Program-made: the position numbers and the translations under genes | Part shown: piece after piece, positions 49,501-52,849 of the stretch | How positions within the stretch are numbered: the first letter of the stretch is position 1 | How the letters are laid out: each line of letters starts with the position of its first letter | DNA from: Undaria pinnatifida | Lineage: Eukaryota > Sar > Phaeophyceae > Laminariales > Alariaceae | DNA: 64,000 nucleotides | NCBI GenBank assembly: GCA_012845835.1 | Contig: JABAKD010000027.1 | Span: forward strand, 15,038,073-15,102,072 | Direction of reading: 5' to 3' | The notes under the pieces: generated by a model | Told to the model about the DNA's origin: nothing | Databases searched by the model: none | The model's input: the letters and a program-made list of their open reading frames with translations, nothing else

Positions 49501-49670
49501 GGAACGTCGCATATCGCAAGCGCAAAAGCAAACAAAGCTTCGTCTTTTCGCCGGGTCACCTGGAGCATGGGGGTGCTCGACGCCCCTTGCGTTTTCCCCG
49601 ACCCTCCGTAGCCATCCTTCGGAATGAATGGCGGCGCCTCGGTGGCTTCGTTCTCGCCAACAGGCTCCAT
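8987..49670 (-). CDS. Large multi-exon gene: three-module polytopic membrane protein of unrecognised family
   Basis: This is a gene model of 32 exons read from splice signals and phase continuity; the exons are listed separately below. The protein is about 1,226 residues. Residues 1-120 are polar and Ser/Gly-rich. Module 1 is about 121-398, an acidic linker 399-428, module 2 about 429-727, a Gly/Ser/Asp-rich linker about 728-874, module 3 about 875-1181, and an acidic tail runs to 1226. Each module shows about eight hydrophobic helices in the same order, so about 24 membrane spans are expected. The third helix of each module has H-x3-H-A-x2-E (His178/His182/Glu186, His524/His528/Glu532, His942/His946/Glu950). 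The fifth ends in YL...CL followed by DC. A membrane location follows from the composition; transport, channel or enzyme activity cannot be told. Nearly all exon phases interlock without a stop, which argues strongly for one gene. Weakest parts: the junctions around exons 3, 20-22 and 27-28. Confidence 0.75.
10150..10470. repeat. TACCTGGTACC palindrome-rich repeat
   Basis: Two near-identical units CAATGTGGCCAAAAACCAATACCTGGTACCTGTAG at about 10300 and 10379, with many TACCTGGTACC palindromes around them. Confidence 0.75.
10555..10868 (+). mobile_element. tRNA-derived SINE, family A
   Basis: The head has an A-box-like TGGCGTATCAGG and the B box GAGTTCGAATCC, then a roughly 220-bp body ending GCTGGAAGGTAGAAGTGTG and an A-run. 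The full-length body matches the minus-strand copy at 63551-63843. It lies in the last intron of the membrane-protein gene. Confidence 0.8.
11467..11580 (-). CDS. Exon 31: last hydrophobic segment and acidic start of tail
   Basis: Acceptor TTTTTTTTCAG, donor GTAAGC, 38 codons at phase 0/0. LATLFSWYSALLILWVRR is followed by WGENDSLDEADEE. A decayed copy of the acceptor and first 15 codons lies upstream at about 11765-11820. Confidence 0.75.
11765..11820 (-). pseudogene. Decayed copy of the exon 31 start with acceptor
   Basis: Minus reading TTTTTTTCAG|TTGGCCACGC, giving LATLLSWCSAL against LATLFSWYSAL of exon 31; about 240 bp upstream. Flanking intron sequence is duplicated too. Confidence 0.75.
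12288..12600. repeat. 14-15 bp minisatellite CTCGGTCGTATAAC
   Basis: About 20 units, almost perfect between 12330 and 12440. Intronic in the membrane-protein gene. Confidence 0.9.
12698..12805 (-). CDS. Exon 30: module 3, helix h
   Basis: Acceptor GATACAG, donor GTACGC, 36 codons at phase 0/0. A hydrophobic helix VAVLAFSLAAVGLCIFSLAS is followed by a polar segment. Confidence 0.7.
13372..13476 (-). CDS. Exon 29: module 3, helix g
   Basis: Acceptor TTTTTTTCAG, donor GTATGG, 35 codons at phase 0/0. It encodes VGMSVVLGFLSFLGLIVMQ. A decayed copy lies upstream at about 13591-13681. Confidence 0.75.
13591..13681 (-). pseudogene. Decayed copy of exon 29 upstream of it
   Basis: In the minus reading LSVVVGFLSSLGLVV parallels MSVVLGFLSFLGLIV of exon 29; the acceptor is degraded. 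Confidence 0.7.
14004..14032 (-). CDS. Exon 28 (micro-exon candidate): end of helix f
   Basis: Acceptor TTTTTCAG, weak donor GTTGTC, phase 1 in and 0 out, about 10 residues (FMWWYHAHE). The acceptor and phase are good and the donor is poor; a longer hydrophobic reading continues past it. It is needed to connect exon 27 (phase 1) to exon 29 (phase 0). Confidence 0.35.
14380..14425 (-). CDS. Exon 27: module 3, start of helix f
   Basis: Acceptor CTCGTAG, donor GTGAGT, phase 0 in and 1 out. It encodes FVTTAVTDLVSLGGI. It was chosen as the only stop-free reading that reaches the strong GTGAGT donor in phase. Confidence 0.5.
14750..14833 (-). CDS. Exon 26: module 3, end of helix e
   Basis: Acceptor GTGACAG, donor GTAATA, 28 codons at phase 0/0. 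It encodes MYLAFECIGCLNARSEADC, matching the YL...CL...DC element of modules 1 and 2. Confidence 0.7.
15242..15329 (-). mobile_element. MITE-like element 2, reverse copy
   Basis: The reverse complement begins TTAACCCATTTAGCACCGCA and ends TTGGAAATGAGTTAA, with the CTCCCGACATGGGGACA interior. Confidence 0.65.
15492..15731 (+). mobile_element. MITE-like element 1, second copy
   Basis: Starts GCGTGCTACGATAGAGGTGC, ends GCTACCTCTATTGTGGCATG. The interior shares TTTTTTCTGAGG, GCTACCGGA and GGGTTAAG...TCATTCAGAAAC with the first copy. Intronic in the membrane-protein gene. Confidence 0.75.
16113..16214 (-). CDS. Exon 25: module 3, loop and start of helix e
   Basis: Acceptor ACGGCAG, donor GTGAGC, 34 codons at phase 0/0. 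A basic loop (LKLGLHRKFSDHLALVREAM) leads into a hydrophobic segment IFLRSSVLLMVL. Confidence 0.7.
16710..16782 (-). CDS. Exon 24: module 3, helix d
   Basis: Acceptor GTGCAG, donor GTGAGT, phase 2 in and 0 out. It encodes NWTQAGYTLTAFFAVYPCLF. The intron before helix d is at the equivalent place in all three modules (before exons 6, 15 and 24). Confidence 0.75.
17047..17202 (-). CDS. Exon 23: module 3, helix b and His helix c
   Basis: Acceptor CTCGCAG, donor GTATGT, phase 2/2. It encodes VVGVSFASVCSHWLISI, then IEAVHLLLHACTEAISVLLW, the third copy of the H-x3-H-A-x2-E helix. A roughly 92-bp tandem repeat abuts the acceptor side. Confidence 0.75.
   Translation of the reverse strand, partial: RVRDGRRGRLVRLGVLSLADLDRAPHVNHRSSPSAAPRLHGSDIGSALGQR
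17243..17520. repeat. About 92-bp tandem repeat next to exon 23
   Basis: Units share GATGGGGTTTxGxCGACG, GAGGG/GAGCGGG blocks and a CGTAAAACGTAAC-like segment; about three degenerate copies on the acceptor side of exon 23. Confidence 0.55.
18076..18179 (-). CDS. Exon 22: module 3, helix a
   Basis: Donor GTGCGA, phase 2 out. Two acceptors are possible. GGACCAG at 18180 is in phase with the GTATGA donor of exon 21. CGCCAG at 18226 would add CCCSCWTSFAFWLDQ and needs the earlier exon 21 donor. The core is FRLLYFSATVVYFAVMLGVA, equivalent to helix a of modules 1 and 2. Confidence 0.6.
18441..18540 (-). CDS. Exon 21: linker before module 3
   Basis: The acceptor AGAGCAG lies inside a duplicate of the exon 20 end, phase 2 in. 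It encodes WMREAGEDNSSYDALAVPAL and continues to NVENSV. A donor GTATGA at 18440 gives phase 0 out. If not spliced there, translation stops at the TGA at 18435-18437, giving a two-module protein. An alternative donor (TT|GTTTGT) inside the exon would pair with a longer exon 22. Confidence 0.5.
18721..18964 (-). CDS. Exon 20: Gly/Ser/Asp-rich linker
   Basis: The donor is AGTAG|GTGAGC at phase 2. The acceptor is uncertain: the phase-1 site AGAG at 18965 fits exon 19, while a better polypyrimidine acceptor near 19052 would need another phase. The sequence is low complexity (STGETSDANGDGGN, GEDGVSGGDGSGDD), ending VEEKDYES. That last part is duplicated in the next intron. Confidence 0.5.
19110..19610. 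repeat. Trinucleotide and hexanucleotide microsatellites (CAT/CAC, CAG, CAACGA)
   Basis: (CAT)n with CAC interruptions to about 19350, then CAGCACCAG, then (CAACGA)n and (CAA)n. Long open frames on both strands are caused by the repeat. Confidence 0.9.
20733..20829 (-). CDS. Exon 19: polar linker after module 2
   Basis: Acceptor GTCCAG, donor GTACGA (phase 1 out; GTGGGT four bases earlier would give phase 0). It encodes a helical, acidic segment (AKALAELVSQREADGEVD) and a Thr/Pro stretch. Confidence 0.55.
20992..21085 (-). pseudogene. Decayed copy of the exon 18 end plus donor
   Basis: Shares GTGTGTCxCCTCATGGxGCAC and TTCCGTACGGGTACG with exon 18 and the start of its intron, about 250 bp downstream. 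Confidence 0.75.
21262..21444 (-). CDS. Exon 18: module 2, helices g-h
   Basis: Acceptor GACGCAG, donor GTACGT, 61 codons at phase 0/0. Two hydrophobic segments (LVVIFSVISGLVSLYFL and WATMFLWIVVCLLMAHL) are joined by an acidic loop. A decayed copy of its last third plus donor lies about 250 bp downstream. An ATG in the acceptor region was not used because the phase from exon 17 fits. Confidence 0.75.
21761..21843 (+). repeat. MITE-like element 2 copy
   Basis: Contains CCCATTTAGCCCCGCACTCC, ACACTTAGAGTTAGACTACG and GAGTTGGAAATAACCC. Confidence 0.6.
22370..22480 (+). repeat. Dispersed repeat C, 3' part
   Basis: Contains TAATACGCGCGATCGGAGTA, CAGCTTGCAAAGATGAGTTT and a GTGTGTTTTAT end. A further weak piece is near 22805-22860. 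Confidence 0.6.
22480..25480. other. Interior of the 4.7-kb intron between exons 17 and 18
   Basis: Outside the repeats listed separately, AT-rich sequence. A plus-strand frame near 24780-24975 (DIDYAVLKWMMDRGPIYTER) looks protein-like but has no recognised motif or splice context; it may be a relic of an inserted element. Confidence 0.35.
22930..23560. repeat. About 220-bp degenerate tandem repeat
   Basis: ACGATAGG, CCCGGGAAC and CGATACCTCCCCGCACnGTGTGGAA-like blocks recur about three times. Lies in the large intron between exons 17 and 18. Confidence 0.6.
25480..25790. repeat. About 245-bp degenerate tandem duplication
   Basis: CTTCTCGCTTGTCTCGCTCAGC at 25515 and 25760, preceded in both by CAAAATACAAxxTTTxxGC. 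Intron between exons 17 and 18. Confidence 0.65.
26168..26350 (-). CDS. Exon 17: module 2, end of helix e and helix f
   Basis: Acceptor CTACAG, donor GTGCGG, 61 codons at phase 0/0. ANGCLVHAP is followed by a Cys-containing loop (EAGCDN), then LISGMNIILIFLVVRVMLF and a basic/polar loop. Confidence 0.75.
26882..26953 (-). CDS. Exon 16: module 2, start of helix e
   Basis: Acceptor CCACAG, donor GTGGGC, 24 codons at phase 0/0. It encodes FWEGSFLMAVEFYLAFQ; the YL...Q element continues into CL of exon 17 as in module 1. Confidence 0.7.
27060..27413. repeat. 131-134 bp tandem array carrying copies of the exon 15 end
   Basis: CTCCTGxCCGCGGTACTTG occurs at 27149 and 27280 and in exon 15 itself at 27414, together with flanking blocks including ATACCAGGTA and GGTTTCCGAGTTGGTG. 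Confidence 0.75.
27414..27515 (-). CDS. Exon 15: module 2, helix d
   Basis: Acceptor GAACAG, donor GTAATA, 34 codons at phase 0/0. The hydrophobic run NGLILVIVWPWVYFAYRR matches the WP-containing helix of module 1, followed by a basic LRAKYRGQE end. Two decayed copies of that end lie just downstream in the intron. Confidence 0.75.
27560..27800. repeat. GACATC/GATATC-type hexanucleotide repeat
   Basis: Degenerate ATCGxTATTGACATC units in an intron, the same class as 28370-29420. Confidence 0.75.
28370..29420. repeat. 1-kb GACATCGTTATCGACATC-type degenerate repeat
   Basis: (GAYATC)n with GTT/GAC interruptions. It translates to Ile/Thr/Asp/Ser strings on both strands, explaining long open frames with no gene. 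Confidence 0.9.
29685..29820 (+). repeat. Dispersed repeat C
   Basis: Contains GCGAGTCGCCGACCTATATC, CACCCAGTAATACGCGCGAT, GCTTGCAAATATGAGTTTCG; close to exon 14 in the next intron. Confidence 0.7.
29934..30017 (-). CDS. Exon 14: module 2, His helix c
   Basis: An AAG acceptor and a GC donor (GAG|GCAAGT), 28 codons at phase 0/0. It encodes NVHFWFHALSEIPDIIVWI, the second copy of the H-x3-H-A-x2-E helix. Confidence 0.75.
30238..30337 (-). CDS. Exon 13: module 2, helix b
   Basis: Acceptor CGGCAG, donor GTAAAC, phase 2 in and 0 out. It encodes HWAQIFTPLSTSALTVSWLL and a polar loop containing CDPRDR. Confidence 0.7.
30530..30720. repeat. CAGCAGTACA microsatellite
   Basis: ACACAGCAGTACACAGCAGT units in the intron before exon 13. 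Confidence 0.9.
31325..31425 (-). repeat. SINE family B, isolated 3' module
   Basis: The plus strand reads CAACTCAGATGACCCGGGGT...CCCCTCTCCCCTCCCCGCTACTG, a diverged copy of the same 3' module. It lies in an intron of the membrane-protein gene. Confidence 0.5.
31680..32330. repeat. About 20-22 bp minisatellite ACGAAAGGTCACCTGTTCAC
   Basis: About 30 degenerate units immediately next to the donor of exon 12. Confidence 0.85.
32338..32510 (-). CDS. Exon 12: module 2, helix a
   Basis: Acceptor CCTCAG, donor GTAGCC, phase 0 in and 2 out, 57 full codons. A basic amphipathic start (KYYRMHGRIPPLSFF) leads into long hydrophobic segments including FMLFTFTVGYKLFLSLAAYY. Confidence 0.75.
33205..33290 (+). 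repeat. MITE-like element 1, folded remnant
   Basis: Has the left end GGGCTACGATAGAGGCGGC joined directly to the reverse complement of the right interior (TTTCTGAATGATGGCTCTCC). It looks like an internally deleted copy. Confidence 0.5.
34507..34596 (-). CDS. Exon 11: acidic linker
   Basis: Acceptor CTCCAG, donor GTGAGT, 30 codons at phase 0/0. It is strongly acidic and Ser-rich (ETSEGEGENDKPEDSVEDV), a disordered cytosolic linker between modules 1 and 2. Confidence 0.7.
35660..35824 (+). mobile_element. tRNA-derived SINE, family B (internally deleted)
   Basis: The head GTCGCCCCGGTGGTCTAG carries an A box, and GAGTTCGATTCCCACC a B box. The body ends TTCTCGCGATAAAAATG and GAAGGCACG. It lacks about 60 bp present in the 59331 copy. 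Confidence 0.8.
36276..36383 (+). repeat. MITE-like element 2 copy with internal partial duplication
   Basis: Contains TTTTAGCAACGCACTCCCGA; the AAAACACT...GGGTTAGA segment occurs twice in tandem before GGAGTTGGAAACC. Confidence 0.55.
36959..37200 (+). mobile_element. MITE-like element 1, diverged copy
   Basis: Starts TGCCACGGTAGAGGTACAC, contains TCTGGAGCTCTTCGGTTGAGGAG, ends AAGAGGTATACCGCA. Same layout as the other two but weaker identity and partly new interior. Confidence 0.5.
37377..37811. other. Exon-like, GC-rich segment of uncertain strand inside the intron between exons 10 and 11
   Basis: Open on both strands. The plus reading contains SLLRSFSVNAPSGATFNKAW and the minus reading a 151-codon frame. 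Neither joins exons 10 and 11 in a better phase than direct splicing, so I left it out of the gene. It could be a nested gene or a degraded insertion. Confidence 0.3.
38165..38236 (-). CDS. Exon 10: end of module 1
   Basis: Acceptor TTGCAG, donor GTGACT, 24 codons at phase 0/0, polar to amphipathic (PAIMYLSTVIPDPTLQ). It links module 1 to the acidic linker. Confidence 0.7.
38915..39000 (+). mobile_element. Very short MITE-like element 2 (86 bp)
   Basis: Ends TTAACCCTTTTAGCACC and ATAATGGGTTAA form terminal inverted repeats. The interior CACTTGGAGTTAGACTACA is shared with copies at 15242, 21761 and 36279. It sits 18 bp from the donor of exon 9. Confidence 0.7.
39019..39106 (-). CDS. Exon 9: module 1, helix h
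   Basis: An AAG acceptor and GTGAGA donor, phase 2 in and 0 out. It starts with an N-x-S/T sequon (NNTS), then the hydrophobic run MADLVIFVCWFLSIVTIINA. Confidence 0.75.
39433..39539 (-). CDS. Exon 8: module 1, helix g
   Basis: Acceptor CCCCAG, donor GTGAGG, phase 0 in and 2 out. A basic start (LFRLRHHQ) is followed by YAVVFSFLSTVYSLYEY. It aligns in position and phase with exons 18 and 29 of modules 2 and 3. A decayed copy of its 5' end and acceptor lies upstream at 39671-39724. Confidence 0.75.
39540..40100. repeat. CACGTCAAGTCACGTCA-type tandem repeat
   Basis: Degenerate 5- and 10-bp units (GTCAC, GTCAA), interrupted by the exon 8 copy at 39671-39724. Confidence 0.85.
39671..39724 (-). 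pseudogene. Decayed copy of the exon 8 start with acceptor
   Basis: Plus-strand GCGTAGCTCTGGTGGTxxCxA and GACGxAACAGCATAACCTG match the 5' end and acceptor of exon 8, 185 bp upstream. Confidence 0.75.
41273..41358 (-). CDS. Exon 7: module 1, helix f
   Basis: Acceptor GCTCACAG, donor GTCAGT, phase 1 in and 0 out. It encodes a single hydrophobic segment (NYSLGTLYVLWMLFRHL) followed by a polar loop. Confidence 0.75.
41801..42049 (-). CDS. Exon 6: module 1, helices d-e
   Basis: Acceptor GCCACAG, donor GTGAGA, phase 1/1, 83 residues. A hydrophobic helix ends FWPTGWVMLRRLR. A basic, Ser-rich loop follows, then a helix with LYLGTQSLSCL and the DC pair of the module. At 249 nt it is the longest exon of the gene. 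Confidence 0.75.
42296..42386 (-). CDS. Exon 5: module 1, His helix c
   Basis: Acceptor TTTTGACAG, donor GTCAGA, phase 0 in and 1 out. It encodes WEVVHYWFHAACEV, the first copy of the H-x3-H-A-x2-E helix, followed by a basic loop NDYTRK. Confidence 0.75.
42600..43350. repeat. ACCAGTATTTAC degenerate microsatellite
   Basis: Units TACCAGTA and ACCAGTATTTA fill the gaps between the exon 4 copies. Confidence 0.75.
42793..43265 (-). pseudogene. Three decayed copies of the exon 4 end plus donor
   Basis: Copies at 43217-43265, 43022-43119 and 42793-42890. All read FAAGE at the end and are followed by ATAAGC, GTATGC and GTACGC respectively. The two longer ones include LFEDQD-like and FAREL segments. 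None has an acceptor, so they are not complete exons. Confidence 0.8.
43366..43506 (-). CDS. Exon 4: module 1, helices a-b
   Basis: Acceptor CCGCAG, donor GTAATT, 47 codons, phase 0/0. It has a strong hydrophobic run (VAPAFLYAIAVLMWLF), a charged turn (EDQDIEFAREL), then a second hydrophobic segment ending FAAGE. Three decayed copies of its 3' end plus donor lie in the next intron. Confidence 0.75.
43508..43745 (+). repeat. G-rich tract with many G-runs
   Basis: Runs of 3 to about 18 G over 230 bp directly upstream (in gene sense) of exon 4. The plus strand could form G-quadruplexes; the transcript of the gene is C-rich here and serves as polypyrimidine tract. Confidence 0.8.
45000..45100. 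repeat. Pentanucleotide GGACA/GGACC repeat
   Basis: ACAGGACAGGACTGGACAGG and similar units in the intron between exons 3 and 4. Confidence 0.85.
45185..45565. repeat. GATTGGTTGGTTGG microsatellite
   Basis: GATT and GGTT tetranucleotides with GCTTGCCTTTGAT interruptions of roughly 60-80 bp period; abuts the exon 3 donor. Confidence 0.85.
45569..45713 (-). CDS. Exon 3 of membrane-protein gene
   Basis: Acceptor CTCTCAG with phase 2 in (a second in-phase acceptor would start it at 45698). Phase 0 out through a GC-type donor, CAG|GCGAGG. It encodes about 48 residues, a Gly run followed by a Ser/Thr/Arg stretch (SESSNHSSMTTSRR) directly before the first membrane segment. The non-GT donor makes the 3' edge less certain. 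Confidence 0.5.
47205..47308 (-). CDS. Exon 2 of membrane-protein gene
   Basis: Acceptor TTGCAAG, donor GTGAGT, phase 0 in and phase 2 out. It encodes about 35 residues rich in Gly, Arg and Ser (begins GDGDMPGVVVRIGQ), part of the soluble N-terminal region. It is noticeably GC-rich against the flanking introns. Confidence 0.6.
49560..49670 (-). CDS. Exon 1 (start codon) of membrane-protein gene
   Basis: Encodes 37 residues starting MEPVGENEATEAPPF and ending in a GTGACC donor at phase 0. The sequence is polar with no signal peptide, so the N-terminus is probably cytosolic. The ATG at 49668-49670 was chosen because it begins the protein-like stretch and the exon then fits exactly between ATG and donor. 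Non-coding 5' exons cannot be excluded. Confidence 0.65.
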
Positions 49671-50530
49671 TGTCCCCCGCGACCTGTCGCACAATGAACG
49701 CACTCTATAACCGCTCACACTATAGAGGCACTCCCTAATTTCCGTTTAAAAAAAGCCGACGTGCGACATACAAACCTTCATTTCCGGAGTTTTTCTGTGG
49801 GAGCCCTATTTGAAGCTTGATAGTGCTTTTTTAAGGGGGGTTTCGGCTGTACCGCCCAACGTCGACCACCCTAAACCCTAAACCTAACCCAAACGCTATG
49901 GGGTGATCTGTGTTTGAATGCTGTGGGTTGTGAAGGCTCAAGGTTAACTCGGCCGGCTTGGATGCTGTGCTTGGAGAATAGTGGAAATACATTTGGCCGG
50001 ATCGGGATGCTGTGATGCTGGCTTGTGGCTTGGACTCCTACGAGGTTGATTGAGCCGCATACTATTCTCTTCAAGCAACCAGAGTTCTTCAATAGCAGCT
50101 GGCTGATATCTGTACTTGAATACTCATGGATTGTGAATGCTCGAGGTTTGACTCGGCTGACTTGGATGCTGTTCTTGGAGACTAGTGGAAATACATTTGG
50201 CCGGATCGGGATGCTATGATGCTGCAGCTGTGGCTTGTGGCTTGGATACGAGGTTGATTGAGCCGCACACTATTCCCGTCAACCAACCAGAATTCTTCAA
50301 TAGCAGCTGGCTGACAAATAGCTACCTTGTTTTGGAAGATGTACTATCTTCCTTCAAATACCACTCTTTTTCTTGTTCTTTTCCCCAGCAGATTTTTTTC
50401 ATTTTTTTCCGCACACAAACAAGAGCAAGCACGGAACTTCGGAACAAGAGACCGTAGATATATACATGATGAGTAGCCATCGTAACTGAGAGGCAAACAA
50501 AGCCGAGGTGGTACATATACACATCCAAGG
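49671..50530. promoter_or_regulatory. Divergent intergenic region between the two main genes
   Basis: About 0.9 kb between the start codons of the minus- and plus-strand genes must contain both promoters. No clear TATA box stands out. It holds the 204-bp duplication and a short CCCTAAACCCTAAACCTAACCC-like interstitial telomere-type tract near 49870. Confidence 0.45.
49904..50318. repeat. 204-bp direct tandem duplication in the divergent intergenic region
   Basis: GTGGAAATACATTTGGCCGG occurs at 49981 and 50185. The flanking GACTTGGATGCTGT-like, GAGGTTGATTGAGCCGCA and TTCTTCAATAGCAGCTGGCT blocks repeat in order. Confidence 0.9.
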
Positions 50531-50619
50531 TTTTCTGCAGCAGCTACAGCAGTAGCAACAGCAGCGGTAGCTGCGCCACTAGGTACCAGCCAGCCAGCGG
50601 CGTTCCGCCTCATCAGCGA

Positions 50620-51840
50620 ATGACGGACGGTTGCCACGACGATCTCGCTGGACACGTCGTCATCATTCGAAGAGCCGTCGAAAACAAGCAGGCCTGCAAA
50701 GGACCCGGAGCGAAGAGCAGTGCGGTCGTCATGCGAACGGGCGATGCGCCAACCATGGGATATTCTCCGCCGGCGAATTCGGTTCGTGACCGCGTACGGC
50801 AGATGCAGGGCATGACGGAGATAGACCGAGGGATCGAAGCCCTGGAAGCTGTGGCCGCCATCGCCGCCTCCGGGAGGTCATCCTTGAACACCCTCCCCCA
50901 AAACGTGGGAATGGAAACCGCAGTCCCGAGCAGGCGGAATGCCGGCGCCGGGGAAGACCAAATGCTATTATTTCACTCGACCCCCCGGACTGCAGCCTCC
51001 AAGGTTCGCAGCACGGGCCGAGGCATGGCCGCGCTCGGCGTGACAGCTTCAAGAAGGACGTCCTGGTCGAGTGCGGCGCTCTCGAGAAGCAGTTTGAGGG
51101 CGTCCCCGACGCGCTCTCCTTCGCCGCACGCGCGGGGTCTCGTTCGTGTCGGGAGCGACCTCTCGACAGCCTCAAGCCAGGAGGAGCCCGTCGACGTTCG
51201 CCGCGATGATGGTGCACGTCTCTCTCTCGAGAGCTTGAACCTAGATGACGATCCCGACCACGTAGCCGCAACAGCAACTTCAGCAACATTAGCAGCAGCA
51301 GTAGCAGCAGCGACAGGAGCTGCCGAAGACACCCCATCCTCCTACTCTGGCGACGACCCAGCCTCCGTTGCCACCGCCGCCACGGCCACCTCGCCCAATA
51401 TGGGCGCGCCAGGCACGATCGGGGCAATTTTTCCGAGAAAGCACTCGAAAAATGGGACCATCAGCGCCCCCAGTACCAGAAGCAAGAGTAGCCCCAAAAA
51501 CTCGCGTCCACGCTCCGCAGGATCTCGAGGGTCTCTCCAAGCAAAGATGTCACCGCAAGCCCGAGGCTTCAGCACCATCATGTGGCATGACAGCTTCACC
51601 CCTCCCACGGAGGAGAGCGTGTCTCGTCGACGAGGGGGCGAGCAAGGCCGGCTGAAGGCGAAGGGGGGTTGGTGGACTCGGTCTTCTTCGCTAAAGGGTG
51701 ACGAGGGAGAGGGAGATGGGGAAGGGGAGCAGCAGGAGGGGCCCAGGAGGGCGTTCTCAAGCCCTGTGGGGATGCGTGTCGAGAACGCACAGATGCGGAT
51801 GGAGAACCGCAGGCTGGAGGGGGCTCTGTCTGCTGCGAAG
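50620..51840 (+). CDS. First coding exon of a Ser/Ala/Arg-rich protein with a coiled-coil start
   Basis: Encodes 407 residues in one open exon ending at a GTGAGG donor at phase 0. GC content and codon use differ clearly from the flanks. The protein is low complexity: Ser/Arg/Pro-rich stretches (SRSSLRASPTRSPSPHARG), an Ala-rich run, an acidic GDEGEGDGEGEQQ patch, then MRVENAQMRMENRRLEGALS, a typical heptad start. I do not recognise a catalytic domain; it reads like a disordered regulatory or scaffold protein. The frame stays open upstream of the ATG to a CAG-rich acceptor near 50540, so the true start may be an earlier exon. It lies head to head with the membrane-protein gene. Confidence 0.7.
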
Positions 51841-52287
51841 GTGAGGGAATGCTAGAGATGCTGTTGGGATGCTCTGCGGTTCCGTCCTGTCCAGGCCTTT
51901 GCCGTGCTGGAAAAGAAATATTTCATTTTCCGTTCAGAAAATAGTGCTACTGCAGCTGTTTACCACGTAACAAGTCATACATGGGCGCCCTGTCGCCGTC
52001 TTTTCGTTATGGTAGATTTTGGGAGGGTGCGGTGTTGGGGACAACGTCTGGTATGTTGCTGGTGTTGTACAGCAGTTGTACAGAGCGCAGCAGGAGGAGT
52101 GGTAGTAAACATCAGGCCGGCCATGTTGTCTGTTCTGCTGCTGCTGCTGTGGAGTGTTCATCGTCGTCGTGGCTGATGCTGTACTCGTACCTTGCACCAC
52201 ATATGGACGCGATTCGCCATAAAAACAAAAACAACCACAATTTATTGAACCAACATATTTTTTGTTTCGTTTTTCTTTGCACCCACG

Positions 52288-52323
52288 CAGCGATTAGCAG
52301 CAGCAGCAGCAGCAGCAGCCAGT

Positions 52324-52356
<33 letters not shown>

Positions 52357-52390
52357 TGCCTCCTGCTGCTGCCGCTGCTACTGCTGCAGT
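52288..52390. repeat. (CAG)n microsatellite
   Basis: CAG/AGC runs at 52293-52318 and 52325-52356 followed by CTGCTGCTGCCGCTGC, giving a CAG-CTG fold-back; intronic in the plus-strand gene. Confidence 0.9.
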
Positions 52391-52849
52391 CGTAATTTCA
52401 TGTCGGTGGGATGACGCCGCCGTACGTAATTTCCTGCGGATATTACTCCTGCGGATATCACTCCTATTAATATCGTGTATGTATCATCACATTCGTATGT
52501 TACTGCGTACCACGCCTGGGGCACAGCGGCGCGCGTTTCCAAATCGTTTCATGCATGGTACGCATTTCCACACATCCCTCGACAATGCGGCGCACCCCGC
52601 AGATAACAACAGACAATACTCGCACTAACGTGGCACCGTGGCACCCCTTCTTAGCGGGGGGCAGTGCGGTACTCTGTGCTCTGTAGGACGAGTTCGTGAC
52701 AAGCAATGTTAGTTTTGTTCATGTTCACCACGCCAATTGTTACAAGTCCCCGAACTAAACTGAGACGCCGCACTATAGGTTAGCGCGCTAACGCCAGACC
52801 CAACATTGCACAGCAGAGAGCAGAGTCTGGAGCGCTGCGGGTTATGGTA

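Noticed and set aside
49865-49895. Telomere-like CCCTAAACCCTAAACC tract
   Set aside because: Only about three irregular units, and similar GGGTTAGGG pieces near 58125 and 60250 are just as short; not a chromosome end.
51000-51427. Minus-strand frames of 119 and 232 codons opposite the long plus exon
   Set aside because: Shadows of the GC-rich plus-strand exon; no splice context and Arg/Leu-rich composition typical of antisense frames.
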